A DNA stretch of 64,000 nucleotides from positions 1-64,000 of the forward strand of contig JAUXSE010000036.1 in NCBI GenBank assembly GCA_030681515.1, in the 5' to 3' direction. The stretch comes from Geothrix sp. (GTDB lineage: Bacteria; Acidobacteriota; Holophagae; Holophagales; Holophagaceae). This document shows, piece by piece, positions 42,984 to 51,816 of the stretch. The translations under genes were made by a program, and so were the position numbers. Position 1 is the first letter of the stretch, and each line of letters starts with the position of its first letter. The notes below the pieces were generated by a model, which saw only the letters and a list, made by a program, of their open reading frames with translations, searched no databases and was not told the origin of the DNA.

Positions 42984-44591
42984 ATGAGGGAACCGTTGAA
43001 TCCGCAGATCCCCCTTGACCCAACTCTCGAAATGCCGAGAATCAGGCCGGAGGTGCCCTTGCCCATTCCGGATCTCGATGCCGCGCTGACCGGAGCCCGC
43101 CTGGTCGAGGAGGCCGGCGCCCTGCTCACCTTCGGCGAGGATCCCGAGCGCATGGTGGCCCACGCGTTCGAGCGCCTTGGCCAGCTCGTGCCCTACGATC
43201 TCGCCACCGTGCTGCTGCGCGAGGGCGAGGGCCTGCGGGTGGCCTACGCCGTGGGGCCGCTGGCCACCCCCCAGCTGTCCGAGGCCCTCATTCCCGTGCG
43301 CGGCAACCCGCGCCTGCAGAACGCCCTCAAGGCCCGCTCGAAACCCGCCACCTTCGAGGAGGACGATCCCGGCGAGGACACCTTCCACGGCCTCCTCGAC
43401 ATGCCCCACGGGCACAGCTGCCTGGTGGCGCCCCTGCGCAGCCGCGGCGAGACCTTCGGCCTCATGACCCTGGATGCCATGGTCTGCCGCCAGTACCCGG
43501 AGAGCGTCCTCCACCACGTGGGCGTCTTCGCCTCGCTGTTGGCCCTGGGCCTCAAGCAGGCCGAGCACCTGGCGCGGCTCGCCGAACGGGAACGGAACCT
43601 GGCGGAGGAGGTCAGCTACTTCCGGGAGGTCCAGCGCCGGGACGTGCTGCAGGAGCCCCTGCGCGCCGAAAGCCCCGCCATGCGCGGCATCCTGGACCAG
43701 CTGCGCCAGGTGGCCGCCACCACCGCCACGGTGCTCATCACCGGCGAAACCGGCACGGGCAAGGAGAAGGTGGCGCAGACCCTCCACCACCTCTCGCCCC
43801 GCCGCGAGAAGCCCTTCATCAAGGTGAACTGCAGCGCCCTTCCGGCCACGCTCATCGAATCCGAGCTCTTCGGCCACGTGAAGGGCGCCTTCAGCGGCGC
43901 GGCATCGGCCCGCAAAGGGAGATTCGAACTGGCGGACGGCGGCACCCTCTTCCTGGACGAGATCGGCGACCTGCCCCTGGACCTCCAGCCCAAACTGCTG
44001 CGCGCCATCCAGGAAAAGGAGATTGATCCCCTCGGCAGCGAGAAGTCCCGCCGGGTGGACGTACGCCTGGTGGCCGCCACCCACGCGGATCTCGGGGCTG
44101 CCGTGGCCGGGGGCCGGTTCCGCGAGGATCTCTTCTACCGGCTCAGCGTCTTCCCCATCCACCTGCCGCCCCTGCGCGAACGGCCCGACGATATCGCCGC
44201 CCTGGCCGAGGGGTTCCTCGACCGCTTCGCCCGGGAGAACCGCCGCGCGCCCATCCACCTGCCGGAATCCGTGCGGGATCAGCTGGAGGCCTATGCCTGG
44301 CCCGGCAACGTGCGGGAACTGCATAATGTGCTGGAACGCGCCGCGATCCTCTCGGCGGGCCGGGAGCTTCGGCTCCCGCCGGGCGCCCTGCCCAGCCGCG
44401 GCGAAAAGACCGGCAAGCCCCCCACCTGGGAGGCCCAGGAACACGCCTACCTGGAGCGCCTGCTCCGCCATACCCACGGGAAGATCGCCGGCGCCAATGG
44501 CGCCGCCGCCCTGGCGGACATGGCCCCCTCCACCCTGCTTTCCCGCCTGGAGAAACTGGGACTTCAACCCAGGGACTTCCGCGAAGCGTGA
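42984..44591 (+). CDS. Sigma-54-dependent activator with GAF sensor domain
   Basis: A 535-residue enhancer-binding protein like FhlA/NorR. A GAF domain covers about residues 30-190. The AAA+ domain has Walker A GETGTGKEK, the sigma-54 contact loop written GAFSGA (Ser for the usual Thr of GAFTGA), Walker B FLDEIGD and the R-finger region (FREDLFYRLSVFPIHLPPLRER). A Fis-type HTH closes the protein (HTHGKIAGANGAAALADMAPSTLLSRLEKLGL). It has no receiver domain, so it is ligand-controlled. It may drive the sigma-54-type promoters seen before flhA and flgB or unrelated ones; the sequence does not decide. The start could also be 43032. Confidence 0.88.
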   Translation: MREPLNPQIPLDPTLEMPRIRPEVPLPIPDLDAALTGARLVEEAGALLTFGEDPERMVAHAFERLGQLVPYDLATVLLREGEGLRVAYAVGPLATPQLSEALIPVRGNPRLQNALKARSKPATFEEDDPGEDTFHGLLDMPHGHSCLVAPLRSRGETFGLMTLDAMVCRQYPESVLHHVGVFASLLALGLKQAEHLARLAERERNLAEEVSYFREVQRRDVLQEPLRAESPAMRGILDQLRQVAATTATVLITGETGTGKEKVAQTLHHLSPRREKPFIKVNCSALPATLIESELFGHVKGAFSGAASARKGRFELADGGTLFLDEIGDLPLDLQPKLLRAIQEKEIDPLGSEKSRRVDVRLVAATHADLGAAVAGGRFREDLFYRLSVFPIHLPPLRERPDDIAALAEGFLDRFARENRRAPIHLPESVRDQLEAYAWPGNVRELHNVLERAAILSAGRELRLPPGALPSRGEKTGKPPTWEAQEHAYLERLLRHTHGKIAGANGAAALADMAPSTLLSRLEKLGLQPRDFREA

Positions 44592-44619
44592 TAGTTTAGG
44601 GGCCGTTCTGGAGTGACAT

Positions 44620-45384
44620 ATGAGCGAGATCACCGGCCCCAACGAGGCGCTGCCCCCGGCCATCCAGCTGGACGAGCCGCCCCGGATCCCTCCGCCGCCT
44701 CAGGGTTTCTACCCGCCCCCCTCCGCGCCGGTCCTGCAGCCTGTTCCGTTCGAGGATCCGGAGGCATTCCCGGGCTTCTGGTCCCGCGTGGGGGGCATGT
44801 TCCGGATGGTGTTCAGCAACCCCCTGGAGATCTTCGACCGGGTGCCCGTCACCGAAGGCCTGGGCGCCCCCTGGCGCTTCCTGCTGCTGCTGTCCGCCCC
44901 GGTCTTCCTCATCATGGCCCTGGTCTTCTTCTTCGTGGGCATGGGCATCATGCTCGCGGCTCTCGAACAATCAGGAAAGGGCGACACCAAGGCCATCGCC
45001 GCGGTGATGCCCGTGATCTTCGGCGCCATCCTGCTGCTGATGCCGCTCTTCGCCTTCCTGGGCATGGTCATCGGCGGCGCCTTCAACCACTTCTTCCTCT
45101 GGATGTGGGGCGGCCTCAAACCCGGTGTCGGCACCCAGCAGAGCATCCGGGCGTACGGATACGCCTCCGCCTTCATCCAGCTCGGCGGCCTGGTCCCAAT
45201 CCTCGGCAGCCTGATCCAGATCGCCGGCCTGGTGGTCATCGGCATGGGCCTCGCCCGCATGCACAAGACCGATACCTGGCGCGGCGTCTGCGCGGTGCTG
45301 ACGCCCTTCTTCCTGCTCTGCTGCTGCCTGGTGCCCCTGCTCATCATGGCCGTCCCCGCCCTCGCGGCGCTGGGACACCGCTGA
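44620..45384 (+). CDS. Yip1-domain membrane protein
   Basis: A 254-residue protein with a Pro-rich cytoplasmic N-terminus (~70 residues), then about five hydrophobic helices. FWSRVGGMFRMVFSNPLEIFDRV and NHFFLWMWGG match bacterial YIP1-family proteins of unknown function. TGGAG lies before the ATG. A TAGTTT box lies at 44591-44596, overlapping the stop region of the upstream activator gene. Confidence 0.75.
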   Translation: MSEITGPNEALPPAIQLDEPPRIPPPPQGFYPPPSAPVLQPVPFEDPEAFPGFWSRVGGMFRMVFSNPLEIFDRVPVTEGLGAPWRFLLLLSAPVFLIMALVFFFVGMGIMLAALEQSGKGDTKAIAAVMPVIFGAILLLMPLFAFLGMVIGGAFNHFFLWMWGGLKPGVGTQQSIRAYGYASAFIQLGGLVPILGSLIQIAGLVVIGMGLARMHKTDTWRGVCAVLTPFFLLCCCLVPLLIMAVPALAALGHR

Positions 45385-45721
45385 ACCACCAGCTTTCCAT
45401 CATTCAAAGAGCTGCTAGTCACGGAAGACACGGAATTCCACGGAAGACACGGAAGGGGTCGTGGTCCTCGTCGCGCGGGCCCGCCTAATACCAAGTCGCG
45501 ATCAAAAATAGAGATCCACCACGGAGAGGGCACGGAGGCCTCCGTGCCCTCTCCGTCATGGGCCGGCCGGAGGCCGCTTCCGGCCAGGCCGGAAGTGATC
45601 CCGTGCTTTCGGGGCGAACGCCCATGCCCTTTCCCGTGCCTTCCGGCTTTTTCCCGTGTCTTCCGTGACCAGCCCTTTTTTGTGCCCGTTGTGCCCATTG
45701 CGGCCAATTCCCCTTTGGCTT
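45385..45721. repeat. Gene-free stretch with period-9 inverted arrays (CACGGAAGA type)
   Basis: About 340 bases without a supported gene. Nonamer-like units CACGGAAGA/CACGGAATT run from 45419 to 45456 and their reverse complement (CCGTGTCTTCCGTG) lies at 45653-45668. Between them is a perfect 36-bp palindrome at 45521-45556 made of ACGGAGAGGGCACGGAGG and its reverse complement. A TAATACCAAG-CGCG motif at 45487 recurs at 51779. T-runs near 45675 may serve as a terminator. Confidence 0.7.
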
Positions 45722-46393
45722 TCAGGTTGATGAAATCGCAGTTCCTCGGAGCCAGGCCTTCACCTCGGCCTCCACCTCTCCTGGCGCCACCACCCGGTGT
45801 ATGGCCCCCGCACCCAGGGCCGTGCCTTCGTCCCAGGTCTCGAAATGCCGAAACAGACGATCGGCGCCTTCATGGCCCAGAATCTCCGGCAGGCGCACGG
45901 TGCCGCCAAAGCCCGTGAGGATGCCGTGCTTCGCGGCAGGGTGGGCCAGGCGAAGGCCGCCTTTCCCGGTGTTCGGGTCCGCCCGCACGGCCCAGCGTTC
46001 CTGGCCGTGCAGGGCCAGGTCGCAGCCGCCGCCCATGGCCACGCCTGAGATCACCGTGAGGCTGCGCCACCCGGGCCAGAGCAGGTGGGCCATCACGCGC
46101 TGACCCCGCCGGGAGAAGGGCTCCGCGGACACGGGATCCAGGGTGCCCACCTCGGGAAGGTCCGCGCCCGCCGAGAAGTGGTGTCCCCGGCCGGTCATCC
46201 AGGCCGCGCCGCTGAGGGCCACCCGGCGGATGCCCGACCAGCGCAGTTCGATGAACAGCCGGTCCAGGGCCACCAGCAGGTCGCTGTGGAGGCGGTTCAG
46301 GCCGTCGCCGGAACGCAGGCCGATCCACGCCCAGTCCGCCTCGCGCCGCAGATCCAGGGAGGTTCGGCCCTTGTACCAGGTCTGCGGCGTCAT
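45722..46393 (-). CDS. Enoyl-CoA hydratase/isomerase family protein
   Basis: A 223-residue crotonase-fold protein. The first oxyanion-hole segment is GHHFSAGADLPEV and the second is ISGVAMGGGCDLALHG, both typical, followed by GLRLAHPAAKHGILTGFGGTVRLPEILG. GGAGG lies five bases before the ATG at 46393. Substrate not predictable; fatty acid or aromatic degradation are usual roles. Confidence 0.85.
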   Translation of the reverse strand: MTPQTWYKGRTSLDLRREADWAWIGLRSGDGLNRLHSDLLVALDRLFIELRWSGIRRVALSGAAWMTGRGHHFSAGADLPEVGTLDPVSAEPFSRRGQRVMAHLLWPGWRSLTVISGVAMGGGCDLALHGQERWAVRADPNTGKGGLRLAHPAAKHGILTGFGGTVRLPEILGHEGADRLFRHFETWDEGTALGAGAIHRVVAPGEVEAEVKAWLRGTAISST

Positions 46394-46469
46394 GAAAACC
46401 TCCACATCCCTGCGGGCACTGCATGAAGCGGTGGCGTGAGTTGGCGGAGCAACCAGGGCCACAAGACAA

Positions 46470-46572
46470 GTAGCCACAAAGAACACAAAGGGCACAAAGA
46501 AAAGCGGTGAGCCGGGCATCCCTGCGCCCCCTTTGTGTTCCTTGTGCCCTTTGTGGCCCATTCTTTTTTGTG
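46470..46572. repeat. Period-9 inverted array (CACAAAGRR type)
   Basis: Units CACAAAGAA-CACAAAGGG-CACAAAGAA (46475-46501) are followed by a 29-base centre and the reverse-complement units (46531-46558), so the whole could fold into a long hairpin. It fills the gap between the enoyl-CoA hydratase and miaA genes. Confidence 0.75.
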
Positions 46573-46580
46573 GTTACCCT

Positions 46581-47462
46581 TCATGCCAACCCCAGCCGAT
46601 GAAAAGCGATCCCTAGTGGCTCTGTATCTGGATCCCAGGTGGAAACCTCGGACAACTGATTGCGGAACCAGGTGGCCTGGCGCTTGGCGTAGGCCTGGGT
46701 CTCCTGCGTCACTCGGGCTTGGATGGCCCGGGGATCGCCGCCCGTCATCCAGGCCGCATAGCCCAGGGGCCGCAGCGCCATCAGATCCTCGGCATGGCCG
46801 GAGGCCACCAGCCGGGCCGCTTCCTCCGGCCACCCAGCCCGCACCTGCTCGGCCACCCTCGCCGCCACGCGATTCCGGCGGTGCTCTCGGCCGGGCGTGA
46901 CCACCAGGACGCGCCACCCCGCCGGAAGGCCCGTCTCCGGTCCGGATCGCAGGTCCGAGGGCGCCCGGCCCGTGGCCAGGTGCAGGGCCAGGGCCCGCTG
47001 CACGCGCGCCCTGTCGTTGGGATGAAGCTCCGAGGCCCGGGCTGGGTCCACGGCCGCCAGGTAGCGGTGGAGCACCGGCGTCCCGAGCCGCATATCCCAG
47101 CGCCGCACCCGGTCCACGAGGGACGGATCCACTTCCGGCATGGCGCTGAGCTGATCCCAGATGCCGCGCAGGTAGAGTCCCGATCCCGTCACCAGCACCG
47201 GTTCACGGCTGGCCGAGAGCCACTCCCGCGCCAGGGCACCGAAGGCCGCGGGGTTGGGCCGGGTCGAGAGGGGGAGCACGCCGTAGCCCACATGGGGAAC
47301 GCCGCCCTGCTCGGCCGTATCCGGCTGGCCGGTGCCGATGGCGAGACCCTGAATGGCCTGGTAGGGATCCCCATTGATCACGGTGCCCCCGAGGCGCCGG
47401 GCCACGGCCACGGCCACGGCAGATTTGCCGGAGGCCGTGGGTCCGAGGATCGCGATGGGCAT
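46581..47462 (-). CDS. miaA: tRNA dimethylallyltransferase MiaA
   Basis: A 293-residue enzyme that prenylates A37 of tRNAs reading UNN codons. It has the P-loop GPTASGKS at residues 7-14, GTVINGDPYQ (family usually DSMQ/DSRQ, so the substrate-binding Ser is replaced here by Pro), VTGSGLYLRG and HPNDRARVQRAL. It starts at 47462 inside the edge of a heptamer array, with no evident ribosome-binding site. Confidence 0.88.
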   Translation of the reverse strand: MPIAILGPTASGKSAVAVAVARRLGGTVINGDPYQAIQGLAIGTGQPDTAEQGGVPHVGYGVLPLSTRPNPAAFGALAREWLSASREPVLVTGSGLYLRGIWDQLSAMPEVDPSLVDRVRRWDMRLGTPVLHRYLAAVDPARASELHPNDRARVQRALALHLATGRAPSDLRSGPETGLPAGWRVLVVTPGREHRRNRVAARVAEQVRAGWPEEAARLVASGHAEDLMALRPLGYAAWMTGGDPRAIQARVTQETQAYAKRQATWFRNQLSEVSTWDPDTEPLGIAFHRLGLA

Positions 47463-47468
47463 GGGGTA

Positions 47469-47549
47469 GAAGCTATCAGCTATCAGCTGTCGGCTCTCGG
47501 CGAAGGCAGGGCTCGGCATTTGATGGCTGATAGCTGACAGCTGACAGCC
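47469..47549. repeat. Period-7 inverted array, locus 4
   Basis: Heptamers AGCTATC-AGCTATC-AGCTGTC-GGCTCTC (47471-47500) are followed by ~20 bases and the reverse-complement units TGATGGC-TGATAGC-TGACAGC-TGACAGC (47521-47548). This is the same family and inverted layout as the array between flhA and flhF. It lies in the divergent gap between miaA and the small secreted-protein gene. Confidence 0.8.
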
Positions 47550-47591
47550 CCCACCCGGGAACCTCGCCCCCCGTGGGCTCACTTCAACTCC

Positions 47592-47960
47592 ATGCGCACC
47601 CTGTTCTGCCTCTGTCTTGCCACCGGACTGCTGGCCGGGGAGCCCCCACAACCGGGCAGGAACCTGGCCTTTCTGTCGCGGATCCTCGCGGATCCGGAAG
47701 GTGGTTCCCGGCCCTGGAAAACGTTCCGGACGCCGGCGGAGTCGGGCTCCGCCGTGGTGGAGGTGGTGGGGGAACTCACCCGGGAGGAACTGCGCCAGGT
47801 GGCCTTCCAGGAATTCCTGGTCTGGTTCCGGATGGATCTCCAGCGCTTCTGGCTCAACCGTGGATCCGCGGCCTCCGCCGCCAGCTGGGCCTCGGCCACC
47901 CTGCCCGTGGACCGGTTCGGCGGGAACCCCGTGCCCCGCAACGTCCCGCTGGGCTTTTAG
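47592..47960 (+). CDS. Small exported hypothetical protein
   Basis: A 122-residue protein with a signal peptide (MRTLFCLCLATGLLAG). The mature part has no recognised domain; it contains SAVVEVVGELTREELRQVAFQEFLVWFRMDLQRFW and few Cys. Its TAG overlaps the TAA of the convergent gene at 47957. Function unknown. Confidence 0.6.
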   Translation: MRTLFCLCLATGLLAGEPPQPGRNLAFLSRILADPEGGSRPWKTFRTPAESGSAVVEVVGELTREELRQVAFQEFLVWFRMDLQRFWLNRGSAASAASWASATLPVDRFGGNPVPRNVPLGF

Positions 47961-48289
47961 CCGAGCAGCCTCGGCAACAGCTTCGCGGCCTGATCCCGGG
48001 CCAGACGGGCCGCGTCGAGGGCATGGCGGGCGGCCTCCTCGGGGGACTGCCTGGGCGTGAGCAGGGCTTCGAGCTGGCCCCGCAACCGGACGGTTTCGTC
48101 CTCGGGATCCGGCAGATGGCGCTGCGCGGCAACCTCGAAGACCACCAGGAAGCACTGGATGGCATCGCAGGCGGTGGTCACGATGGCGGCGCTGTGGCGA
48201 TGGTCCACCTCCAGTGCCAGGGCCGTCGCAAGGAAGCGGAGGCCATCCTCGAAGCGGGCCTGCGGCGAACCAGAGGGGCCGGCGCTCAT
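47957..48289 (-). CDS. Hypothetical helical (HEPN-like) protein
   Basis: A 110-residue, all-helical protein. The pattern ALEVDHRHSAAIVTTACDAIQCFLVVFEVAAQRHL resembles HEPN-type or similar nucleotidyltransferase-partner bundles, but the catalytic R-x4-6-H is not seen, so the assignment is weak. It overlaps purF by ATGA and so is co-translated with it. Confidence 0.55.
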   Translation of the reverse strand: MSAGPSGSPQARFEDGLRFLATALALEVDHRHSAAIVTTACDAIQCFLVVFEVAAQRHLPDPEDETVRLRGQLEALLTPRQSPEEAARHALDAARLARDQAAKLLPRLLG

Positions 48290-49662
48290 CGCCCGGGCGC
48301 CACCGGGTACTCGCCCGTGAAGCAGGCGTAGCAGAAGGCCGACCCCGGCTCTGGGCCGTCGTCGCCCATGCAGCCTTCGAGATCCTTCATGTGCAGGTAG
48401 CCGAGGGTGTCCGCTCCAACGAACTCGGTGATCTCCTTCAGGGACATGTAGGACGCGATGAGGTGCTGCCGCTTGGGCGTGTCAATCCCGTAGAAGCAGG
48501 AATGGGTGGTGGGCGGGCAGGCGATGCGCATGTGCACTTCCCTGGCGCCGGCCTCGCGCACCATCTGCACGATCTTCTTGCTGGTGGTGCCGCGCACGAT
48601 GCTGTCGTCCACCAGCACCACGCGCTGGCCCGCCAGCAGGTGGCGCACGGGATTCAGCTTCACCTTCACGCCGAAGCTGCGGATGGTCTGCCTGGGCTCG
48701 ATGAAGGTGCGGCCCACATAGTGGTTGCGGATGATGCCGAAATCGAAGGGGATGCCGGACTGTTCGGAGTAGCCCAGTGCCGCGCTCACGCCGCTGTCGG
48801 GCACGGGCACGACGAGATCGGCCTCCACCGGATGGCGCAGGGCCAGGCGCCGCCCCATCTCGCGGCGGGCCACCATCACGCTCTGGCCATAGACCAGGGA
48901 ATCCGGGCGGGCGAAATAGATGTGCTCGAAGACGCAGGGCCTGGGCTGGACTTTCGGCATGGGAAACCGGGACTGCATCTCCCCGCCCCCGCGGGACACC
49001 ACCATCATCTCGCCCGGTGCCACATCCCGCTCGTAGCGGGCGCCCACCAGATCGAAGGCGCAGGTCTCGGAGCTGAACACCGTGGTGCCGTTCATCTGCC
49101 CCATGGCCAGGGGCCGGAAACCGTGGGGATCCCGCGCCGCGATGAGGACGTCCTTCGTGAGGATCAGCAGCGAGTAGGCGCCCGTGGCCTCGCGAAGGGC
49201 CGCGACCACCGCGTCCTCCAGGCTGTCCGCCGGAGCCCGGTTGATGAGGGCCAGAAGCACCTCGCTATCGGAGGGGCTGGTGAAGGTATGCCCATCGCCG
49301 ATGAGCCGGGCCCGGAGTTCCTCGGTGTTGGTGAGGTTGCCATTGTGGCAAAGGGCCACCTGGCCGAAGCGGCCGTGGATGAGAAAGGGATGGGCGGCGG
49401 AGGCCACGTTGCCGCCGGTGGTGGAGTACCGGGTGTGGCCGATGGCCGCGTCGCCGGGCAGGGCATCCAGCACGGCCTCGGAGAATACATCGGCCACATA
49501 GCCCTGGGCCTTGTGCAGGTGCAGCCCATTCTCATCGCCCGAACAGATGCCGGCCGCCTCCTGCCCCCGGTGCTGGAGGGCGTACAGGCCCAGGTAGGTC
49601 TGGCGCGAGGCCTCCACCTGATGGCAGATCCCGAACACCCCGCATTCGTCCCTGAACGGCAT
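48286..49662 (-). CDS. purF: Amidophosphoribosyltransferase PurF
   Basis: The 458-residue enzyme catalyses the first step of purine synthesis (PRPP to phosphoribosylamine). The glutaminase nucleophile is Cys7 (RDECGVFGI), so only a short propeptide is present. Then come LQHRGQEAAGI and HTRYSTTGG, and in the PRTase domain VVPVPDSGVSAALGY and the PRPP loop VVLVDDSIVRGTT. C-terminal Cys residues (CPPTTHSCFYGID, EGCMGD, CYACFTGEY) suggest a 4Fe-4S cluster as in B. subtilis PurF. GGAGG precedes the ATG, with TATCCT as a -10 box. Confidence 0.95.
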   Translation of the reverse strand: MPFRDECGVFGICHQVEASRQTYLGLYALQHRGQEAAGICSGDENGLHLHKAQGYVADVFSEAVLDALPGDAAIGHTRYSTTGGNVASAAHPFLIHGRFGQVALCHNGNLTNTEELRARLIGDGHTFTSPSDSEVLLALINRAPADSLEDAVVAALREATGAYSLLILTKDVLIAARDPHGFRPLAMGQMNGTTVFSSETCAFDLVGARYERDVAPGEMMVVSRGGGEMQSRFPMPKVQPRPCVFEHIYFARPDSLVYGQSVMVARREMGRRLALRHPVEADLVVPVPDSGVSAALGYSEQSGIPFDFGIIRNHYVGRTFIEPRQTIRSFGVKVKLNPVRHLLAGQRVVLVDDSIVRGTTSKKIVQMVREAGAREVHMRIACPPTTHSCFYGIDTPKRQHLIASYMSLKEITEFVGADTLGYLHMKDLEGCMGDDGPEPGSAFCYACFTGEYPVAPGR

Positions 49663-49741
49663 GAACCCTCCGACCCTTCAGGATAACCTTCGGGAACCGG
49701 AACCCGTAGCCTCGGCATCCCTGTGACACCTTGGAGCCCTC

Positions 49742-50476
49742 ATGCATCTTTCCCCGTTGATTTTCCTGCTGGCCCTGCCCCTTCCTGCCAACGGCCTCGA
49801 CGACCTGCGCACGGCCCTCCAGAAATTCCAGGGTGCCGAGCCCGTGAAGGCCACCCTGGAGCACAGCTTCTGGCGCCAGACCATGGACGACAAGAAGCCC
49901 ATCGTGACTCAGGGCAGAATCTCGGCCCAGCTCGAGGACGGCCCCCAGGGCCTGAGGGTGAGCTGGTCGCGCCCGACCCTGCAACAGGCCATGAAGGAGC
50001 TGGCGGCCCAGGAGCGGGAACCCGATCGGACCGCCCCCACCAGGACGGCGCTCCGGAATGTGGATCCCGTCGAAGCCTCCGAGTCCCTGAACCACGCGGA
50101 GGCCCTGCTGCGGGACCTCGCCCAGGCCCAGGTCCAGGAGGAAAAGGCCGAGCCCTGGCAGGGCCGTCCCGCCAGACTCCTCGTGCTGAAGCTCGCGCCC
50201 AGGATCCCTGAGAGTCAGAAGAAATACCTCAAGGAACTGAAGGTGGAGGCCAGGGTGTGGATCGGTGCCGATGGGCTGCCCCTGGCCTTCTCCAGCAGCG
50301 TGGCCTACAAGGGCAGCCGCATGTTCATCAGCTTCGAGGGCGGCAACACCCAGGAGCTGCGGTTCGCCCCCATCGGCAACCGGCTCGTGGTGACCCACGC
50401 CACCAGCGAGGATCGCAATGCCGGGTTCGGGGCCTCGTCGCAGACGAAGAAGACCACGACCGTGACGGTGTTGTAG
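49742..50476 (+). CDS. Exported hypothetical protein
   Basis: A 244-residue protein with a signal peptide (SPLIFLLALPLPANG). The mature part is charged and mixed alpha/beta, with LEHSFWRQTMDDKKPIVTQGRISAQLED near the start and repeated strand-like segments (VWIGADGLPLAFSSSVAYKGSRMFISFEG) later. It resembles LolA-type outer-membrane lipoprotein carriers only loosely. TGGAG lies before the ATG. It is convergent with another exported-protein gene two bases downstream. Confidence 0.6.
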   Translation: MHLSPLIFLLALPLPANGLDDLRTALQKFQGAEPVKATLEHSFWRQTMDDKKPIVTQGRISAQLEDGPQGLRVSWSRPTLQQAMKELAAQEREPDRTAPTRTALRNVDPVEASESLNHAEALLRDLAQAQVQEEKAEPWQGRPARLLVLKLAPRIPESQKKYLKELKVEARVWIGADGLPLAFSSSVAYKGSRMFISFEGGNTQELRFAPIGNRLVVTHATSEDRNAGFGASSQTKKTTTVTVL

Positions 50477-50478
50477 AG

Positions 50479-51072
50479 CTACTGGGCCCTGATCCCCGAA
50501 GCGGCCTCGGCCTCCGCTTCCCGGGCCCAGGCCTGGAGGGTGCTGAGAAGGGTGGTGCCGGCCTCGGCGGGAGCCAGTCCGGCCGTGCGGTCCAGCCCTT
50601 CCAGGTGCAGTTCCACGCGGGCAACGTCCCCCTCCTCGAACCGGGCGCTGAAGTCGCAGAGCGCGAGCAGTTTCGGACCGATCTCGACCAGCACCGTGGA
50701 GGCGTGGATCCCCTTCGGCATGTCCAGGCTCCACACCGGCAGGCTGCGGGCGCCGAAGCGGAGGGAGATCGGTTCGGGCCGCGTCTGCGGCGCGGGGCCC
50801 GCCAGATAGAGCAGCCGTTCGGCGCGGCCCAGCAGCATGGCCTGCGCATAGGGCGTGCCCTCGGTGCGATCGGCCACCAGCCGCCAGCCGCCCATGCGGG
50901 GCTTCTGCACCTTGTTGTGGCTGCGGGTCCCGGCGGTGGACTGGAGCCGGAACCGGGTTTCCATCGGCTGCGGCTCGCCGCGCATCCACAGCTGCATCCG
51001 GTAGCGGAGCCCCTCCTGGGCGCGGAGCGGCAGCGAAAGGAGCAGGAGGGACAGGAGGATCAAGCGACGCAC
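50479..51072 (-). CDS. Exported hypothetical protein
   Basis: A 197-residue protein with a signal peptide (RRLILLSLLLLSLPLRAQ). The GTG at 51072 is favoured because AAAGGTGG precedes it by six bases; an ATG at 51108 is possible. The mature region (RYRMQLWMRGEPQPMETRF...) looks like a beta-rich periplasmic domain. It is divergent from the HAD-family gene by 66 bp. No family assigned. Confidence 0.6.
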   Translation of the reverse strand: MRRLILLSLLLLSLPLRAQEGLRYRMQLWMRGEPQPMETRFRLQSTAGTRSHNKVQKPRMGGWRLVADRTEGTPYAQAMLLGRAERLLYLAGPAPQTRPEPISLRFGARSLPVWSLDMPKGIHASTVLVEIGPKLLALCDFSARFEEGDVARVELHLEGLDRTAGLAPAEAGTTLLSTLQAWAREAEAEAASGIRAQ

Positions 51073-51138
51073 GAAGGACCACCTTTGCCTACGAGGATGC
51101 CATCCCATGCGATCCTGGGCCAGATACGGAGTGCCTGG

Positions 51139-51780
51139 ATGCCGATCTGCTTCGACCTGGATGGGACCTTGGGGCATTTCAGCTCCGGCTTCGTGCTGCT
51201 GCGCGAAGCCCTGGGCGGGCTCTGGGGCGTGGCGCCCACGGTGGAGGAACTGGGCCGCTGCGGCGGATCCACGGACTGGGAGATCGTGGACGAACTGCAC
51301 CGGATGCGGTTCGGACGAGGTCTGGACGAGGCCGGGTACGCCGCCTATGAATCCGCCTGCATCGCAAGGTTCCGGGAGGCCTTCGCCCCCGGGGCACAGG
51401 AAGCCGTGGGCTACGGCGGCGTCCTGGAGGCCATGCACCGCCTGGCCGCGACCCGCCGGGTGTGGCTGGTCTCCGGCAACGCCCCGGGCCTGCTGGCCTT
51501 CAAGGCCGGCCTCCTGGGCGTGGACCCGGCCATCCCCCGACTGGGCTCCCTGCCCCGCCACGACCGCGCGGATCTGCTGAAACGGGCCCTGCGCGGCTGC
51601 CCCGGCCCGCACCTCTACGTGGGCGACCGGCCCCATGACCTGGCGGCGGCCCAGGCCGCCGGCCTGCCCTTCCTGGGCATCGGCGCTGCCGTTCCCGGAG
51701 ACCACCCGAGCCTGTCGGAGGATGCCGAAGCCGAACATGTCGTTGCCACTGTGGAAGCAGCACTGAGCGGCCGGCACTAA
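51139..51780 (+). CDS. HAD-superfamily hydrolase
   Basis: A 213-residue phosphatase-like enzyme with motif I CFDLDGTLG at residues 4-12, motif II VWLVSGNAPG near residue 112, a conserved Lys in DLLKRALRG (near 150), and motif IV LYVGDRPHDLAAAQAAG. It resembles phosphoglycolate phosphatases. GGAG lies seven bases before the ATG. Substrate unknown. Confidence 0.82.
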   Translation: MPICFDLDGTLGHFSSGFVLLREALGGLWGVAPTVEELGRCGGSTDWEIVDELHRMRFGRGLDEAGYAAYESACIARFREAFAPGAQEAVGYGGVLEAMHRLAATRRVWLVSGNAPGLLAFKAGLLGVDPAIPRLGSLPRHDRADLLKRALRGCPGPHLYVGDRPHDLAAAQAAGLPFLGIGAAVPGDHPSLSEDAEAEHVVATVEAALSGRH

Positions 51781-51816
51781 TACCAAGGCGCGTTCCAAGC
51801 AAGATACAAACAGGTC

